Source: an uncultured Gammaproteobacteria bacterium (GTDB lineage: Bacteria; Pseudomonadota; Gammaproteobacteria; Pseudomonadales; Pseudomonadaceae). From it: a stretch of 41,743 nt of DNA. The position numbers were made by a program, and so were the translations under genes. This document shows, piece by piece, positions 23,516 to 32,981 of the stretch; position 1 is the stretch's first letter; every line of letters starts with the position of its first letter. The stretch is from assembly GCA_945612235.1 (NCBI GenBank), contig CALZAE010000012.1, forward strand, positions 1 to 41,743, read 5' to 3'. A model generated the notes under the pieces. The model was not told the origin of the DNA. It was given only the letters and a program-made list of their open reading frames with translations, and searched no databases.

Positions 23516-25452
23516 TTTGCACCTCCTGCGCGCATCGCAAGTAACTCATCAACCGCGCGTATGCCCTGCTCAATCGCAGAGTGAGCATAAGGGCTCCAGT
23601 CGGAATCAGAGTTGGCAATGGTGATATTACCAATGGGCTGACGGGCTGTTTCAATGATTTTATCGGCCTCATCTTCATCATCAAACAAAGTATTAACCGA
23701 ATACGAATAACCGTGTGACCAACGATTAACGGTAATAGCCATCACGTCCTCTTCATGATTGAAGCCCGCGCTGCCCAACATATCTTGCAGTTGCTCACGA
23801 ATCATTTTTTCATGTTCAGCAAACGACATGCCCAATAACATCGCGCGACCTTTGCGTGATTGTTCACGCGCTGATAAAGCACTACCGGCTAAATTAGGGA
23901 CATACACCATGTGCAATACAACAGGTTTATCAGGCGATGTCGGATGCTTATACCCACCCATATTGACAGGGAAATCAAGTTTCACCATGCAGTATGGTGC
24001 AGTCGGGCAGTAAATATCATGTACGCCTAACTTGATAAATGATTGCCAGTTACGTATCACTACACTGGTATACACCAGCGGTGCTTTTACATTTTCACGC
24101 AGAGCTTGTTTTTGCTCTTTTGATGCTTCAGGTACCATATGCGGGATCATCATATTGTAACCTGCCATCACTGTGTGTCTGGCGCGCACACGATGCAGTT
24201 GCTGTTTTTGAATATAAGCAACCACAACGCCAGCACTACCATCTTCAAGAGTAATGTTTTGAGCATTTAAGCCGGTGCTGTTCAGTCTTAAGCGTACGTT
24301 ATGCTCAGGTTTATCAAGCTGACTGTAGTCAAACTTAGCCAGCACCACATCGTGCATCGTTGTACCCGGCGCTACCGCTGGAATTAATTTACGTACCATC
24401 AAACGCGTTAAACTGGCATTACCATCCGGAAAGTGAAATGTATAAGGATCATCCAACTCTGCTTGGCTTTCCTCATCCATATCAGGCAGACCCAGACCTT
24501 CAAAGCCAGGTAAAGCACACATGCGCGCATCACTGCAGCATGTTGCATCAATTCCCACAGCCATAAAGTCATCCGTGCTGCGCTGAAAATACAACATGAC
24601 ATGTTCACTCAGGCCGACTTTCTCACGTAGAAACTGCGCATAACTGTGGGTGTCGAGCCAGTCAGATTTTTCATCGGTCGTCATACCAGCAAGGTAATCA
24701 ACATCTTCCTCAAATAAGGCCAGCAAATCAGCTTTATCTTGATCATTAAAGGGGAAGTCGTTAATAAATTCGGCAATAGGACGGCCGTTGATGCGGTCTC
24801 TAGGTATTTCATCCGCCACGTTATAGCCCGGGTCTCCTGCTACAACCTTATCCACGCCAAAGGTTTTAGCATCAAAATAGACACCACGGCCCAGACCTAA
24901 ATCGGGGTAGAAATTAACATTAAAACTGTTTTCAAGCTCATCAATATTAACACCCAAAGAGCTCATAAACTGCAGCACTTCTTGACTAAAAATAGAACGC
25001 GGTGACTGCAATGACTCGCTGCCACCATAACCAATCAACAGTCCATCTGGAGTGGTGAATTCATTGCGGCGCGCATGACCACCAAAGTCGTCATGATTAT
25101 CAAGCAGTAATATTTTCGCATCCGGTCCTAACTGCTGCTGATAGTGGTAAGCAGCCGCCAAGCCACTGATACCGGCACCCACAACAATCAGGTCATAAAA
25201 CTCGTCCAGTAACGGTGCCTCATTGTAATCATAGCTTTTGCCATCTCGAGAAATATGGTGCGCATCTTCATATGAGCCTTCATGACTACCGCGCATTCCG
25301 GTTAATGCAGGCGGATACTCGAGCGTTTGGTGCGCAAGTTCACTGCCCCTGGGAGCAGCTCTTAATAAATCAACAGGCGCCATTCCAGCAACAATAGCGA
25401 TGGCTACACCATTTAAAAAATCTCTGCGAGTGATACTGATAACGTTCTCCAA
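23512..25452 (-). CDS. Tat-exported FAD-dependent dehydrogenase, spermidine dehydrogenase-like
   Basis: A 646-residue flavoprotein. The N-terminus carries a twin-arginine signal (ITRRDFLNG, then a hydrophobic stretch AIAIVAGMAP). The FAD-binding fold follows: YDLIVVGAGISGLAAAYHY (about 87-105), LLLDNHDDFGGHARRNEF, and late ITIANSDSDWSPYAHSAIEQG. The overall pattern matches SpdH of Pseudomonas aeruginosa as I remember it, which oxidises spermidine to 1,3-diaminopropane and 4-aminobutanal. The substrate here is inferred only from this likeness. The start is not settled: a TTG at 25452 is the only usual start that keeps the RR motif, since a stop lies two codons upstream, and its ribosome site is poor. 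It is translationally coupled to the cytochrome c gene. Confidence 0.85.
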   Translation of the reverse strand: MENVISITRRDFLNGVAIAIVAGMAPVDLLRAAPRGSELAHQTLEYPPALTGMRGSHEGSYEDAHHISRDGKSYDYNEAPLLDEFYDLIVVGAGISGLAAAYHYQQQLGPDAKILLLDNHDDFGGHARRNEFTTPDGLLIGYGGSESLQSPRSIFSQEVLQFMSSLGVNIDELENSFNVNFYPDLGLGRGVYFDAKTFGVDKVVAGDPGYNVADEIPRDRINGRPIAEFINDFPFNDQDKADLLALFEEDVDYLAGMTTDEKSDWLDTHSYAQFLREKVGLSEHVMLYFQRSTDDFMAVGIDATCCSDARMCALPGFEGLGLPDMDEESQAELDDPYTFHFPDGNASLTRLMVRKLIPAVAPGTTMHDVVLAKFDYSQLDKPEHNVRLRLNSTGLNAQNITLEDGSAGVVVAYIQKQQLHRVRARHTVMAGYNMMIPHMVPEASKEQKQALRENVKAPLVYTSVVIRNWQSFIKLGVHDIYCPTAPYCMVKLDFPVNMGGYKHPTSPDKPVVLHMVYVPNLAGSALSAREQSRKGRAMLLGMSFAEHEKMIREQLQDMLGSAGFNHEEDVMAITVNRWSHGYSYSVNTLFDDEDEADKIIETARQPIGNITIANSDSDWSPYAHSAIEQGIRAVDELLAMRAGGAK

Positions 25453-25817
25453 TTCTTAGCTAGAGGGCTTTAAGATTGTCCGAGTAGGTCTAAGAAGGTA
25501 CTTACTGAAACCCGTCAACCCAAAGCCAAGTCGATACTTTTAATGCTTCCTAGACGTCAGAATACTACAACGCTAAATAGACTTCGCGATAAAACACTAA
25601 GTATTCCTAAAACCTGAGCTCAGACTTTAGCGCAATATCAGATAAGACACTGTATACAGCAGAGCTTAAGACTCGACTTGCATATGTATACCGCAGTTAT
25701 AAAACCGCAACACTTTACTTAATTGCAAAGCATAAAATTATTACATAAAAAAACCCCGCTACGCTGAAGTCACACACTTCACCGCAGCGGGGTTTCAAGA
25801 TCAAGTCAGACCATCAA
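25453..25817. other. Intergenic region upstream of the flavoprotein operon
   Basis: A 365-bp gap. Its right end holds the metZ terminator (25745-25795). The remaining 290 bp is AT-rich and should contain the promoter of the minus-strand dehydrogenase/cytochrome operon. I see no protein-like frame, RNA gene or nameable operator in it. Confidence 0.5.
25745..25795 (-). terminator. metZ: Rho-independent terminator of metZ
   Basis: AAACCCCGCT (25751-25760) pairs with AGCGGGGTTT (25786-25795), and an inner GAAGT/ACTTC adds to the stem. On the minus strand the hairpin is followed by a T-run (seven A's on the plus strand at 25747-25753). It lies 22 bp after the metZ stop. Confidence 0.88.
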
Positions 25818-27029
25818 TTACAACGCATCCAGCCCGCGCTGCAAGTCAGCCTGAATATCAACCACTTCTTCAAGACCCACTGCCACACGAATCAAACCAT
25901 CGTGAATGCCCGCCTTTTCACGCTCTGCTGCAGGTAAGCGACCGTGAGTGGTAGTGCCCGGATGGGTAATAGTGGTTTTAGTGTCACCCAGATTAGCGGT
26001 AATCGAAATCATGCGCGTGGCATCAATAAAGCGCCATGCAGCTTCCTGACCACCCTCAACTTCAAAGCTCACCACTGCACCAAAACCACTTTGCTGCTGC
26101 TTGGCTAACTCGTGTTGCGGATGACTGGGTAAACCGGCGTAGTAAACTTTTCTCACTTGCGGTTGCTGCTCCAGCCACTGCGCTAGTATTTCAGCACTTT
26201 GGCAATGGGCATTCATACGTAAGCGTAGCGTTTCTAACCCTTTTAAAAATACCCAAGCGTTAAATGGACTCATAGTGGGGCCGGCAGTACGTAAAAAGCC
26301 CACCACTTCTTTCATGATGTCTGCATTACCCAGCACCGCACCACCCAAGCAACGGCCTTGACCATCAATGTACTTAGTTGCTGAATGAATCACGATATCA
26401 GCCCCTAAAGCGAGAGGCTTTTGCAGCACCGGTGTACAGAAGCAATTGTCCACCATCAGCAAGGCATTAGCGGCATGCGCAATCTTGCTTAAAGCTCGAA
26501 TATCAGCTAATTCTGCTAAGGGATTAGAAGGTGACTCAATAAAGAACAGTTTAGTTTTTTCAGTACACGCCGCTTCCCATGCAGCTAAATCATCGATCTG
26601 CACATAGGTAATCTCAATCCCAAAACGCGCACAGTACTTATCAAACAAACTAACCGTGGCGCCGAAAATACTGCGCGAGACTAAAATCTGATCACCAGCA
26701 CTGCACAGACTCATCACTGTTGCTAAAATAGCGGACATACCTGATGCAGTCGCCACACATTTCTGCGCACCTTCAAGCGCGGCAAGGCGCTCTTCAAAAG
26801 TACGTACAGTTGGATTGGTGTAGCGCGAGTAAACGTTGCCATCACGATCACCAGCAAAAGTAGCTGCAGCGTCTGCAGCACTGCGAAACACATAGCTTGA
26901 CGTAGTGAAAATCGCTTCACTGTGCTCAGACTCAAAGCTGCGATGCTGCCCAGCACGTACCGCCAAGGTATCAAAACCTGCATCTGCTAATTCACTGTTG
27001 AGGCGGCCCGCCTGCCAATCCGTCGTCAT
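25818..27029 (-). CDS. metZ: O-succinylhomoserine sulfhydrylase
   Basis: A 403-residue PLP enzyme of the Cys/Met metabolism family. It makes homocysteine directly from O-succinylhomoserine and sulfide, the Pseudomonas route to methionine. Visible features: FTTSSYVFRSAADAAATFAG and VYSRYTNPTV near the N-terminus, the GMSAI phosphate-binding turn (97-101), FFIESPSNPL, DNCFCTP, and the PLP Lys219 in HSATKYIDGQGR. The closing TKTTITHPGTTTHGR is typical. AAAGGTG precedes the ATG. It follows purF on the same strand, as in Pseudomonas, and has its own terminator. MetZ rather than MetB or MetC is chosen from the neighbourhood and from the opening ADAGFDTLAVRAGQ. Confidence 0.94.
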   Translation of the reverse strand: MTTDWQAGRLNSELADAGFDTLAVRAGQHRSFESEHSEAIFTTSSYVFRSAADAAATFAGDRDGNVYSRYTNPTVRTFEERLAALEGAQKCVATASGMSAILATVMSLCSAGDQILVSRSIFGATVSLFDKYCARFGIEITYVQIDDLAAWEAACTEKTKLFFIESPSNPLAELADIRALSKIAHAANALLMVDNCFCTPVLQKPLALGADIVIHSATKYIDGQGRCLGGAVLGNADIMKEVVGFLRTAGPTMSPFNAWVFLKGLETLRLRMNAHCQSAEILAQWLEQQPQVRKVYYAGLPSHPQHELAKQQQSGFGAVVSFEVEGGQEAAWRFIDATRMISITANLGDTKTTITHPGTTTHGRLPAAEREKAGIHDGLIRVAVGLEEVVDIQADLQRGLDAL

Positions 27030-27089
27030 GACTTACACCTTTATTGATAAGACTTACTGGGCGCGTCAAGCACGCCCTTGTATGCTGGG

Positions 27090-27114
27090 CTGCGCTGTGC
27101 GAATAACAGCGCAG
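27090..27114 (-). terminator. Hairpin downstream of purF
   Basis: CTGCGCTGT (27090-27098) and ACAGCGCAG (27106-27114) form a perfect 9-bp stem with a 7-base loop, 15 bp after the purF stop. There is no T-run on the minus strand, so it may be a weak or Rho-assisted terminator or an mRNA 3'-end stabiliser ahead of metZ. Confidence 0.4.
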
Positions 27115-27129
27115 ATTGAACTTCAGCTA

Positions 27130-28635
27130 TCAGCTGTTATGCAGACCTATGGTGGCTTGAGTGACTTCTTTGGTGCTCATTTCAAGGTCATTACGCTCAC
27201 TTTCAATGCGCTGTAAATATTGCGCATCAATACCACCAGTCACATACACACCGTCAAAAACAGCACAGTCAAACTGATCGATTTTAATCTTGCCACCGCC
27301 TACTGAATCAATCAGATCCTCAAGATCTTGATACAGCAACCAATCAGCACCGATTAAGTCTGCCACTTCTTCAGTGGTACGATTATGCGCAATCAATTCG
27401 TGCACACTTGGCATATCAATGCCATATACGTTGGGGTAGCGCACTGCAGGTGCTGCTGAGCAGAAATACACATTCTTGGCACCGGCTTCACGGGCCATCT
27501 GAATGATCTGCTTACAGGTGGTGCCACGTACAATCGAGTCATCGACTAACATGACATTTTTACCGCGAAACTCCAGATCAATCGCATTCAGCTTTTGACG
27601 CACGGATTTTTTACGCTCAGCTTGACCCGGCATAATAAAAGTACGACCGATATAGCGATTTTTTACAAAACCTTCGCGGTACTTCACACCCAAACGATTG
27701 GCCAACTCAAGAGCTGAAGTACGGCTGGTATCAGGAATGGGAATGACCACGTCAATATCGTGTTCTGGACGTTCGCGCAGAATTTTATCAGCGAGCTTTT
27801 CACCCATGCGCAGGCGCGCTTTATACACTGACACGCCATCAATAATAGAGTCGGGACGAGCTAAATACACATGTTCAAAAATGCATGGATTAAGCACTGG
27901 ATTGGCTGCACATTGGCGAGTATGCAACTCACCTTCTTCAGTAATATAGACCGCCTCACCTGGTGCTAAATCACGAATCAAGGTAAAGCCTAAAACGTCC
28001 AGTGCCACACTTTCTGAGGCGATCATATACTCAACGCCTTCATCAGTCTGGCGCTGGCCAAATACAATGGGGCGAATACCATGCGGATCACGAAAACCTA
28101 ACACGCCATAACCGGTAATCATCGCCACGACAGCATAACCACCTTCACAGCGCTCATGCACACGGCTGACCGCAGCAAAAACATCTTCAGGGCTGGGCTG
28201 TAATTGGCCGCGCAAGCTCAACTCATGCGCAAAGACGTTAAGCAGTACTTCTGAATCAGAATTGGTATTGACGTGGCGTAAATCAGCCTGGTAAATCTCT
28301 TGGGCCAACTGCTTTACATTGGTTAAGTTACCGTTGTGAGCCAGAGTAATACCGTAAGGCGAGTTCACATAAAAGGGTTGTGCTTCTGCACTGCTCGAAC
28401 TGCCTGCAGTAGGGTAACGCACATGACCAATACCGACATGTCCTACCAACTCTTTCATATGTCGCGTGCGCACTACATCACGCACTAAGCCATTGTCTTT
28501 ACGCAGAAACAAACGTCCATTCTTTGATGTCACCATTCCAGCGGCGTCCTGGCCACGGTGTTGAAGTACGGTAAGCGCATCGTAGAGCGCTTGATTAATG
28601 TTTGATTTTCCGACAATACCGACAATGCCACACAT
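27130..28635 (-). CDS. purF: Amidophosphoribosyltransferase
   Basis: A 501-residue enzyme catalysing the first step of purine synthesis: PRPP plus glutamine to phosphoribosylamine. The start is the ATG at 28635, giving MCGIVGIVG so that Cys2 is the N-terminal nucleophile after Met removal; a TTG three codons upstream is rejected for this reason. The glutaminase half shows [20 protein letters not shown] and HNGNLTN. The phosphoribosyl half shows [16 protein letters not shown] and the PRPP loop [14 protein letters not shown]. Length and order fit the family. It lies downstream of cvpA, as in E. coli and Pseudomonas. Confidence 0.97.
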   Translation of the reverse strand: MCGIVGIVGKSNINQALYDALTVLQHRGQDAAGMVTSKNGRLFLRKDNGLVRDVVRTRHMKELVGHVGIGHVRYPTAGSSSSAEAQPFYVNSPYGITLAHNGNLTNVKQLAQEIYQADLRHVNTNSDSEVLLNVFAHELSLRGQLQPSPEDVFAAVSRVHERCEGGYAVVAMITGYGVLGFRDPHGIRPIVFGQRQTDEGVEYMIASESVALDVLGFTLIRDLAPGEAVYITEEGELHTRQCAANPVLNPCIFEHVYLARPDSIIDGVSVYKARLRMGEKLADKILRERPEHDIDVVIPIPDTSRTSALELANRLGVKYREGFVKNRYIGRTFIMPGQAERKKSVRQKLNAIDLEFRGKNVMLVDDSIVRGTTCKQIIQMAREAGAKNVYFCSAAPAVRYPNVYGIDMPSVHELIAHNRTTEEVADLIGADWLLYQDLEDLIDSVGGGKIKIDQFDCAVFDGVYVTGGIDAQYLQRIESERNDLEMSTKEVTQATIGLHNS

Positions 28636-28671
28636 CGAATGCAACCCCTGCTATGTCATGCTAATTAAAGG

Positions 28672-28690
28672 CAGTTATACAAAATAACTG
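28672..28690. other. Small hairpin in the cvpA-purF gap
   Basis: CAGTTAT and ATAACTG form a 7-bp stem around a 5-base loop, in the 68 bp between the cvpA stop and the purF start. Low GC makes it a weak structure; an operator for a dimeric repressor is equally possible. I cannot name a regulator. Confidence 0.3.
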
Positions 28691-28703
28691 TTTGATTTAC
28701 TCA

Positions 28704-29219
28704 TTAATAATGCGAAGCATTTTGAGCTGTAGAAATCCACTGACCAGACAAATCTAAGATAAGGTTTTTTGACCAATCAGCAATCAATAGAAAGTGTGGA
28801 ATTAAAGTTGATTGTTGATACCAACTGTCTTGCTCGACCGGCGCAAGACTGAGTAAGCCAACCAACACAACCACTAAAAACAAGCCACGAGCAGCACCAA
28901 ATACCATACCTAATAAACGGTCGGTACCCGTCAGGCCAGTCGCGCGGATCAATTGCACTAAAATAAAATTCACTAATCCACACACAAGCAGTGTCGTGAC
29001 AAACAATACAGCGCATGCAGCTATTGTGCGCAGCGATGCAGTATCAATATAGGGTTCTAAATGATGGGCAAAACTACCGCCGAAAGTCCAGGCAACGATT
29101 CCGGCGAGTAACCAAGTCACCAGCGAAAGTGCTTCTTTAACAAAGCCACGACTGAGACTGATCAAGGATGAAACCAATACGATGCCGAGAATAACGACAT
29201 CGACCCAATTGAAAGCCAC
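28704..29219 (-). CDS. cvpA: CvpA-family inner-membrane protein
   Basis: A 171-residue protein with four hydrophobic segments: about 6-22 (VDVVILGIVLVSSLISL), 30-46, 64-88 and 105-127. The conserved start FNWVDVVILG and the pattern SRGFVKEALSLVTW are CvpA family marks. CvpA was named for colicin V production; its cellular role is envelope-related and not well settled. The start is GTG, with CAGGT 9 bases ahead. It sits directly ahead of purF, the same arrangement as in E. coli, where the two are co-transcribed. Confidence 0.93.
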   Translation of the reverse strand: MAFNWVDVVILGIVLVSSLISLSRGFVKEALSLVTWLLAGIVAWTFGGSFAHHLEPYIDTASLRTIAACAVLFVTTLLVCGLVNFILVQLIRATGLTGTDRLLGMVFGAARGLFLVVVLVGLLSLAPVEQDSWYQQSTLIPHFLLIADWSKNLILDLSGQWISTAQNASHY

Positions 29220-29311
29220 GAATAATTTACCTGATGTATTAAAGTCAGTATTTTAACAGAGCGACTGCATACTGGTAAGCGCTTGTTGCGATTTTAATCG
29301 CCATTGTGCAC

Positions 29312-29920
29312 TTAAGGCTGGTAGCGCACGACAAAACACTCTTGGCCTTCACGGCTTTTTAAGCTTTTACATAAAGCTTGGGCTTCAGCTTGCTTGACTA
29401 ACGGACCAATCAGCACGCGGTGAGTACCATCCGCACTACGCACATAAGCGTTGTATTGCTTTTGACGATAGGTATCACGCAGGGCCTGGGCATTGTCTTT
29501 ATTGGTGAGGTTGGCCAATTGAATCGACCAAGATACTGGCAAATTATTTTGATCAATGCCCGGTGCTACGTTTACTGCAGCAGGCTTTTGTGTGACAGGC
29601 TGAGCAGGCATGCTGTTAACCGCCTCGATTTTTTTAGCCACTGGCGCAGGTGCAGTGACCTGTACCGCAACCTGCTCTTGGGGCTCAACAATCTCGCCCC
29701 AGTCTTGCGCAGCAGGATCAACAACTGGCTCAGGTAGAGCTACTGGGTCAGCAGTAAACTGTGGCGCAGCAGTACTTGCTGGTATCTTAGGCGCATCAAC
29801 AACAACCTCTCGTACAGGCTCTTCATTTTTAAACAGCATAGGTAAAAAAACGACCGCCAAAGCAATCAGTACCAGCGCACCAACAATGCGTTGTTTGAGT
29901 TTATTATCTGTAGCAGCCAT
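29312..29920 (-). CDS. SPOR-domain cell-division protein (DedD-like)
   Basis: A 202-residue single-pass membrane protein. Residues 1-11 are polar and cytoplasmic; 12-31 form the membrane helix (IVGALVLIALAVVFLPMLF). Residues 35-125 are a Pro/Ala/Val-rich periplasmic linker. A C-terminal SPOR domain (about 130-200) contains SWSIQLANLTNKDNAQALRD, AYVRSADGTHRVLIGP and QECFVVRYQP. SPOR domains bind denuded septal peptidoglycan, and DedD in E. coli aids constriction at the division site. The folC-dedD-cvpA-purF order matches E. coli and Pseudomonas, which supports the DedD call despite low sequence identity outside the SPOR domain. Confidence 0.88.
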   Translation of the reverse strand: MAATDNKLKQRIVGALVLIALAVVFLPMLFKNEEPVREVVVDAPKIPASTAAPQFTADPVALPEPVVDPAAQDWGEIVEPQEQVAVQVTAPAPVAKKIEAVNSMPAQPVTQKPAAVNVAPGIDQNNLPVSWSIQLANLTNKDNAQALRDTYRQKQYNAYVRSADGTHRVLIGPLVKQAEAQALCKSLKSREGQECFVVRYQP

Positions 29921-30029
29921 CCAGCGCTCTCCCTACTGTGTAACTATTATATTAATTGTGATTTTAGCTGTGCTTATGCAGCACACAACAACAGCACAAC
30001 ATAACAGAGGTTATGCCGTGCTGACAGCT

Positions 30030-31307
30030 TTATGCTTGAGTTGCCAGCCACTTGAGAGCTTGCGCTACAGTAAAGAATGAACCAAAAATCACAATCTGAT
30101 CATCTGCTGCAGCCTGTGCACATTGCGCTTCAATCGCAGCACCAATGCTGCTATACGCGACAACCTCAGCACCCTGCTCACTTAATGCAGACTCTAGAGC
30201 CTGCGCAGTACAGCTGCGCGGTGAGGGTAACGCAGCGACGGCCCAATCGCTAAACTGATCCGTCATCGAAGACAAAACGCCCTGGATATCTTTATCGTCC
30301 AGCATGCCCAATACCGCTAAACGGCGGCCTTGGATGGGCTGCGATGCCAAGCGTTGCGCAAGATACTGTGCAGCATGCGGATTGTGGGCCACATCCAAGA
30401 GCAATTGCAGCGAACGTCCTTGATACGTTATCGCTACGGACTGTAAACGCCCAGTGATATGCGCGTGCTGCAGCCCCTGCAATACAGCACTCGGCTGCCA
30501 TGGTAAACCCAATGCAGCGTAAGCTTGCAAAGCCAACGCTGCATTTTCTATAGGCAGATTCAGCAAGGGTATATCAGCCAGCTGCACTGTTTGACCTTGC
30601 CCATCAACACCACGCCACTGCCAACTGTGCGCGGCCACTTGCAAGTCAAAATCTTGGCCACGCAACAAGAGCGGGGTATTTAAATTTTTTGCTGTCGTTA
30701 AAATAGGCTCAGGTGGATTTAGATCTCCACACAACGCAGTACGGCCACCACGAAAGATACCAGCCTTTTCATAGGCGACTGACTCACGGGTATCGCCTAG
30801 CCAGTCATGATGATCTAGACCAATATTGGTAATCACCGCCACATCAGCATCGACAATATTAACCGCGTCTAAACGACCACCTAAGCCCACTTCAAGAATC
30901 ACTACAGCTAAGGGCACTTGAGTAAACAGCCAAAAAGCAGCCAAAGTACCCATTTCAAAATACGTTAAGCTGGTATCGCCACGTGCGGCCTCAACAGCAG
31001 TAAAGGCTGCGCACAACTGCTCATCACTGACATCCTGGCCATTAATACGTATTCGCTCATTGTAATGCAGCAAGTGTGGTGAGCTGTACACCCCCACACT
31101 TAAACCTTGCTGAGCGACCAAGCTGGCTAAAAAAGCACAGGTCGACCCCTTACCATTGGTACCGGTCACAGTCACAACTTTTTCAGCAATACGCGGTAAA
31201 GCTAAACGCTGCGCAACCTCTTGAACACGAGCCAAGCCCATCTCGATTTCACTGGGATGCAACTGTTCTAAATAGCTCAACCACTGCTCAAGAGTGCGCG
31301 CGCTCAT
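30030..31307 (-). CDS. folC: Bifunctional dihydrofolate synthase/folylpolyglutamate synthase
   Basis: A 425-residue Mur-ligase-type ATP enzyme that adds glutamate to dihydropteroate and then to folates. Visible motifs: the P-loop TVTGTNGKGSTCAF (about 45-58), SPHLLHYNERIRING, LEVGLGGRLDAVN, ITNIGLDHHDWLG, and LLLDVAHNPHAAQYLAQRL in the C-terminal domain. The length is right for the family. The ATG lies 3 bp after the accD stop, so the two are probably co-transcribed, an arrangement also known in E. coli. Confidence 0.96.
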   Translation of the reverse strand: MSARTLEQWLSYLEQLHPSEIEMGLARVQEVAQRLALPRIAEKVVTVTGTNGKGSTCAFLASLVAQQGLSVGVYSSPHLLHYNERIRINGQDVSDEQLCAAFTAVEAARGDTSLTYFEMGTLAAFWLFTQVPLAVVILEVGLGGRLDAVNIVDADVAVITNIGLDHHDWLGDTRESVAYEKAGIFRGGRTALCGDLNPPEPILTTAKNLNTPLLLRGQDFDLQVAAHSWQWRGVDGQGQTVQLADIPLLNLPIENAALALQAYAALGLPWQPSAVLQGLQHAHITGRLQSVAITYQGRSLQLLLDVAHNPHAAQYLAQRLASQPIQGRRLAVLGMLDDKDIQGVLSSMTDQFSDWAVAALPSPRSCTAQALESALSEQGAEVVAYSSIGAAIEAQCAQAAADDQIVIFGSFFTVAQALKWLATQA

Positions 31308-31310
31308 ATG

Positions 31311-32240
31311 TTATACCTGCGCTGACGCAGATTCAGTTGCATCAGCGGTCAGTTCTTCGACTGCAACCTCAACTGCCGCCACACTAGGCACATTCATCAA
31401 CTGACGCAATACACTGGCTACACGCGGACGCAATTGCTCACGCGGGATAATCATATCAATCGCACCGTGCTCCAGCAAAAACTCACTGCGCTGGAAACCC
31501 TCTGGCAACTTTTCACGCACAGTTTGCTCAATCACACGTGGACCGGCAAAACCAATCAGTGCTTTAGGCTCAGCCACAATGATATCGCCCAGCATCGCTA
31601 AGCTCGCAGATACACCGCCGTAAACTGGGTCAGTCAACGCTGAAACAAAAGGAATACCCTCTTCGCGCAAACGTGCAATCACAGCTGAGGTTTTTGCCAT
31701 TTGCATCAAAGAAATCAGCGCTTCTTGCATACGTGCGCCACCTGACGCTGAGAAGCAAATCATTGGACAACGCTGCTCAAGTGCCACATTAGCTGCTTGG
31801 ACAAAACGCTCACCAACAATCGCACCCATTGAGCCGCCCATAAAGGCAAATTCAAAAGCTACAGCGACAACAGGCATACCTTCAAGCGTACCGCTTAGAG
31901 CAACTAAGGCATCCTTTTCACCAGTTTGCTTTTGTGCAGCAACCAAACGGTCTTTATACTTTTTGCTATCACGGAATTTAATGCGGTCAACCGGCTCAAG
32001 ATCAGCAGCGATTTCTGTACGACCTTCTTTATCTAAAAAGATATCCAGACGTGTACGTGCATTAATACGCATGTGATGGTTACATTTAGGGCATACGTCT
32101 AAATTTTTTTCTAATTCAGGCTTATAGAGCGCAGCCTCGCACGATGGGCATTTGTGCCACACGCCATCGGGTACTGAACTTTTTCTCGCATCAGAGCGCA
32201 TAATTGAAGGAATTAGTTTATCGACTAACCAGTTGTTCAT
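31311..32240 (-). CDS. accD: Acetyl-CoA carboxylase carboxyltransferase beta subunit
   Basis: A 309-residue subunit of the carboxyltransferase that, with AccA, makes malonyl-CoA for fatty-acid synthesis. The N-terminal zinc ribbon has all four cysteines: Cys31, Cys34, Cys50 and Cys53. The crotonase-like core shows [47 protein letters not shown] and [20 protein letters not shown], the oxyanion-hole and CoA-binding regions. The C-terminal 20 residues are Ala/Thr/Glu-rich. It lies downstream of trpF, as in Pseudomonas. Confidence 0.97.
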   Translation of the reverse strand: MNNWLVDKLIPSIMRSDARKSSVPDGVWHKCPSCEAALYKPELEKNLDVCPKCNHHMRINARTRLDIFLDKEGRTEIAADLEPVDRIKFRDSKKYKDRLVAAQKQTGEKDALVALSGTLEGMPVVAVAFEFAFMGGSMGAIVGERFVQAANVALEQRCPMICFSASGGARMQEALISLMQMAKTSAVIARLREEGIPFVSALTDPVYGGVSASLAMLGDIIVAEPKALIGFAGPRVIEQTVREKLPEGFQRSEFLLEHGAIDMIIPREQLRPRVASVLRQLMNVPSVAAVEVAVEELTADATESASAQV

Positions 32241-32314
32241 CAGCTATCTACTCCGCATAGGGTCAGTGGCTATGCCCTGCACCCTCTAGAAAATATGTTT
32301 AATAATCAGGTTAC

Positions 32315-32340
32315 TGACGGCATCGCAAAGTCAGCCGTCA
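32315..32340 (-). terminator. Hairpin at the 3' end of trpF
   Basis: TGACGGC (32315-32321) and GCCGTCA (32334-32340) form a 7-bp stem with a 12-base loop that includes the trpF stop codon. No clear T-run follows on the minus strand. It may be a weak terminator or attenuator between trpF and accD. Confidence 0.35.
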
Positions 32341-32981
32341 CATTGCTGTGCATTTTTAATCTGCACAGCATATAAGAACTGGCGCACTTTATCTGCGTCT
32401 TTTATACCGTGGCTGGCTTCAACACCACCACTGACGTCAACCGCCCAAGGCTGCACTTCATCCATGGCTTGGGTAACATTATGCGCATTTAAGCCACCGG
32501 CTAAAATCAGCGGTTTGGCTAAACTGGGAATTTGCGCCCAATCAAAGCGCTCACCGGTACCGCCAGGCACACCGGGCACCCAAGCATCCAGCAAAATACC
32601 TTGCGCACTGCTGTATTGCGCAGCGAGCTGAGCTATATCAACACCCGGCTGCATGCGTAATGCACGAAAATAAGGTCTGGAAAAACGCTCGCAAAACTCT
32701 GGTGTTTCATCACCATGAAACTGCAAGACATCCAATGGCACCATTGCCAATACCGCATTAATTTCGTCTTGCGTGGCATTTACAAATAAGCCTACTGTGC
32801 TTACAAATGGCGGTAAAGCCGCCACAATCTCTTGTGCTTGCGCCGCATTCACAGCTCGTGGGCTCTTGGCATAAAACACCAAGCCAATAGCATCAACACC
32901 GGCTTGCGCTACAACTAAAGCATCGGCTACCGAGGTAATACCACAAATTTTAGTTCGTACTCGCATAACCATGGTCTTCAC
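32331..32981 (-). CDS. trpF: Phosphoribosylanthranilate isomerase
   Basis: A (beta/alpha)8 barrel enzyme of tryptophan synthesis that converts phosphoribosylanthranilate to CdRP. Motifs: [14 protein letters not shown] with the catalytic Cys, [53 protein letters not shown], and [23 protein letters not shown] with the catalytic Asp. The GTG at 32981 overlaps the truA stop (GTGA); ATG codons at 32972 and 32966 are equally usable starts and give more typical N-termini. The truA-trpF-accD order is as in Pseudomonas. Confidence 0.95.
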   Translation of the reverse strand: MKTMVMRVRTKICGITSVADALVVAQAGVDAIGLVFYAKSPRAVNAAQAQEIVAALPPFVSTVGLFVNATQDEINAVLAMVPLDVLQFHGDETPEFCERFSRPYFRALRMQPGVDIAQLAAQYSSAQGILLDAWVPGVPGGTGERFDWAQIPSLAKPLILAGGLNAHNVTQAMDEVQPWAVDVSGGVEASHGIKDADKVRQFLYAVQIKNAQQCDG

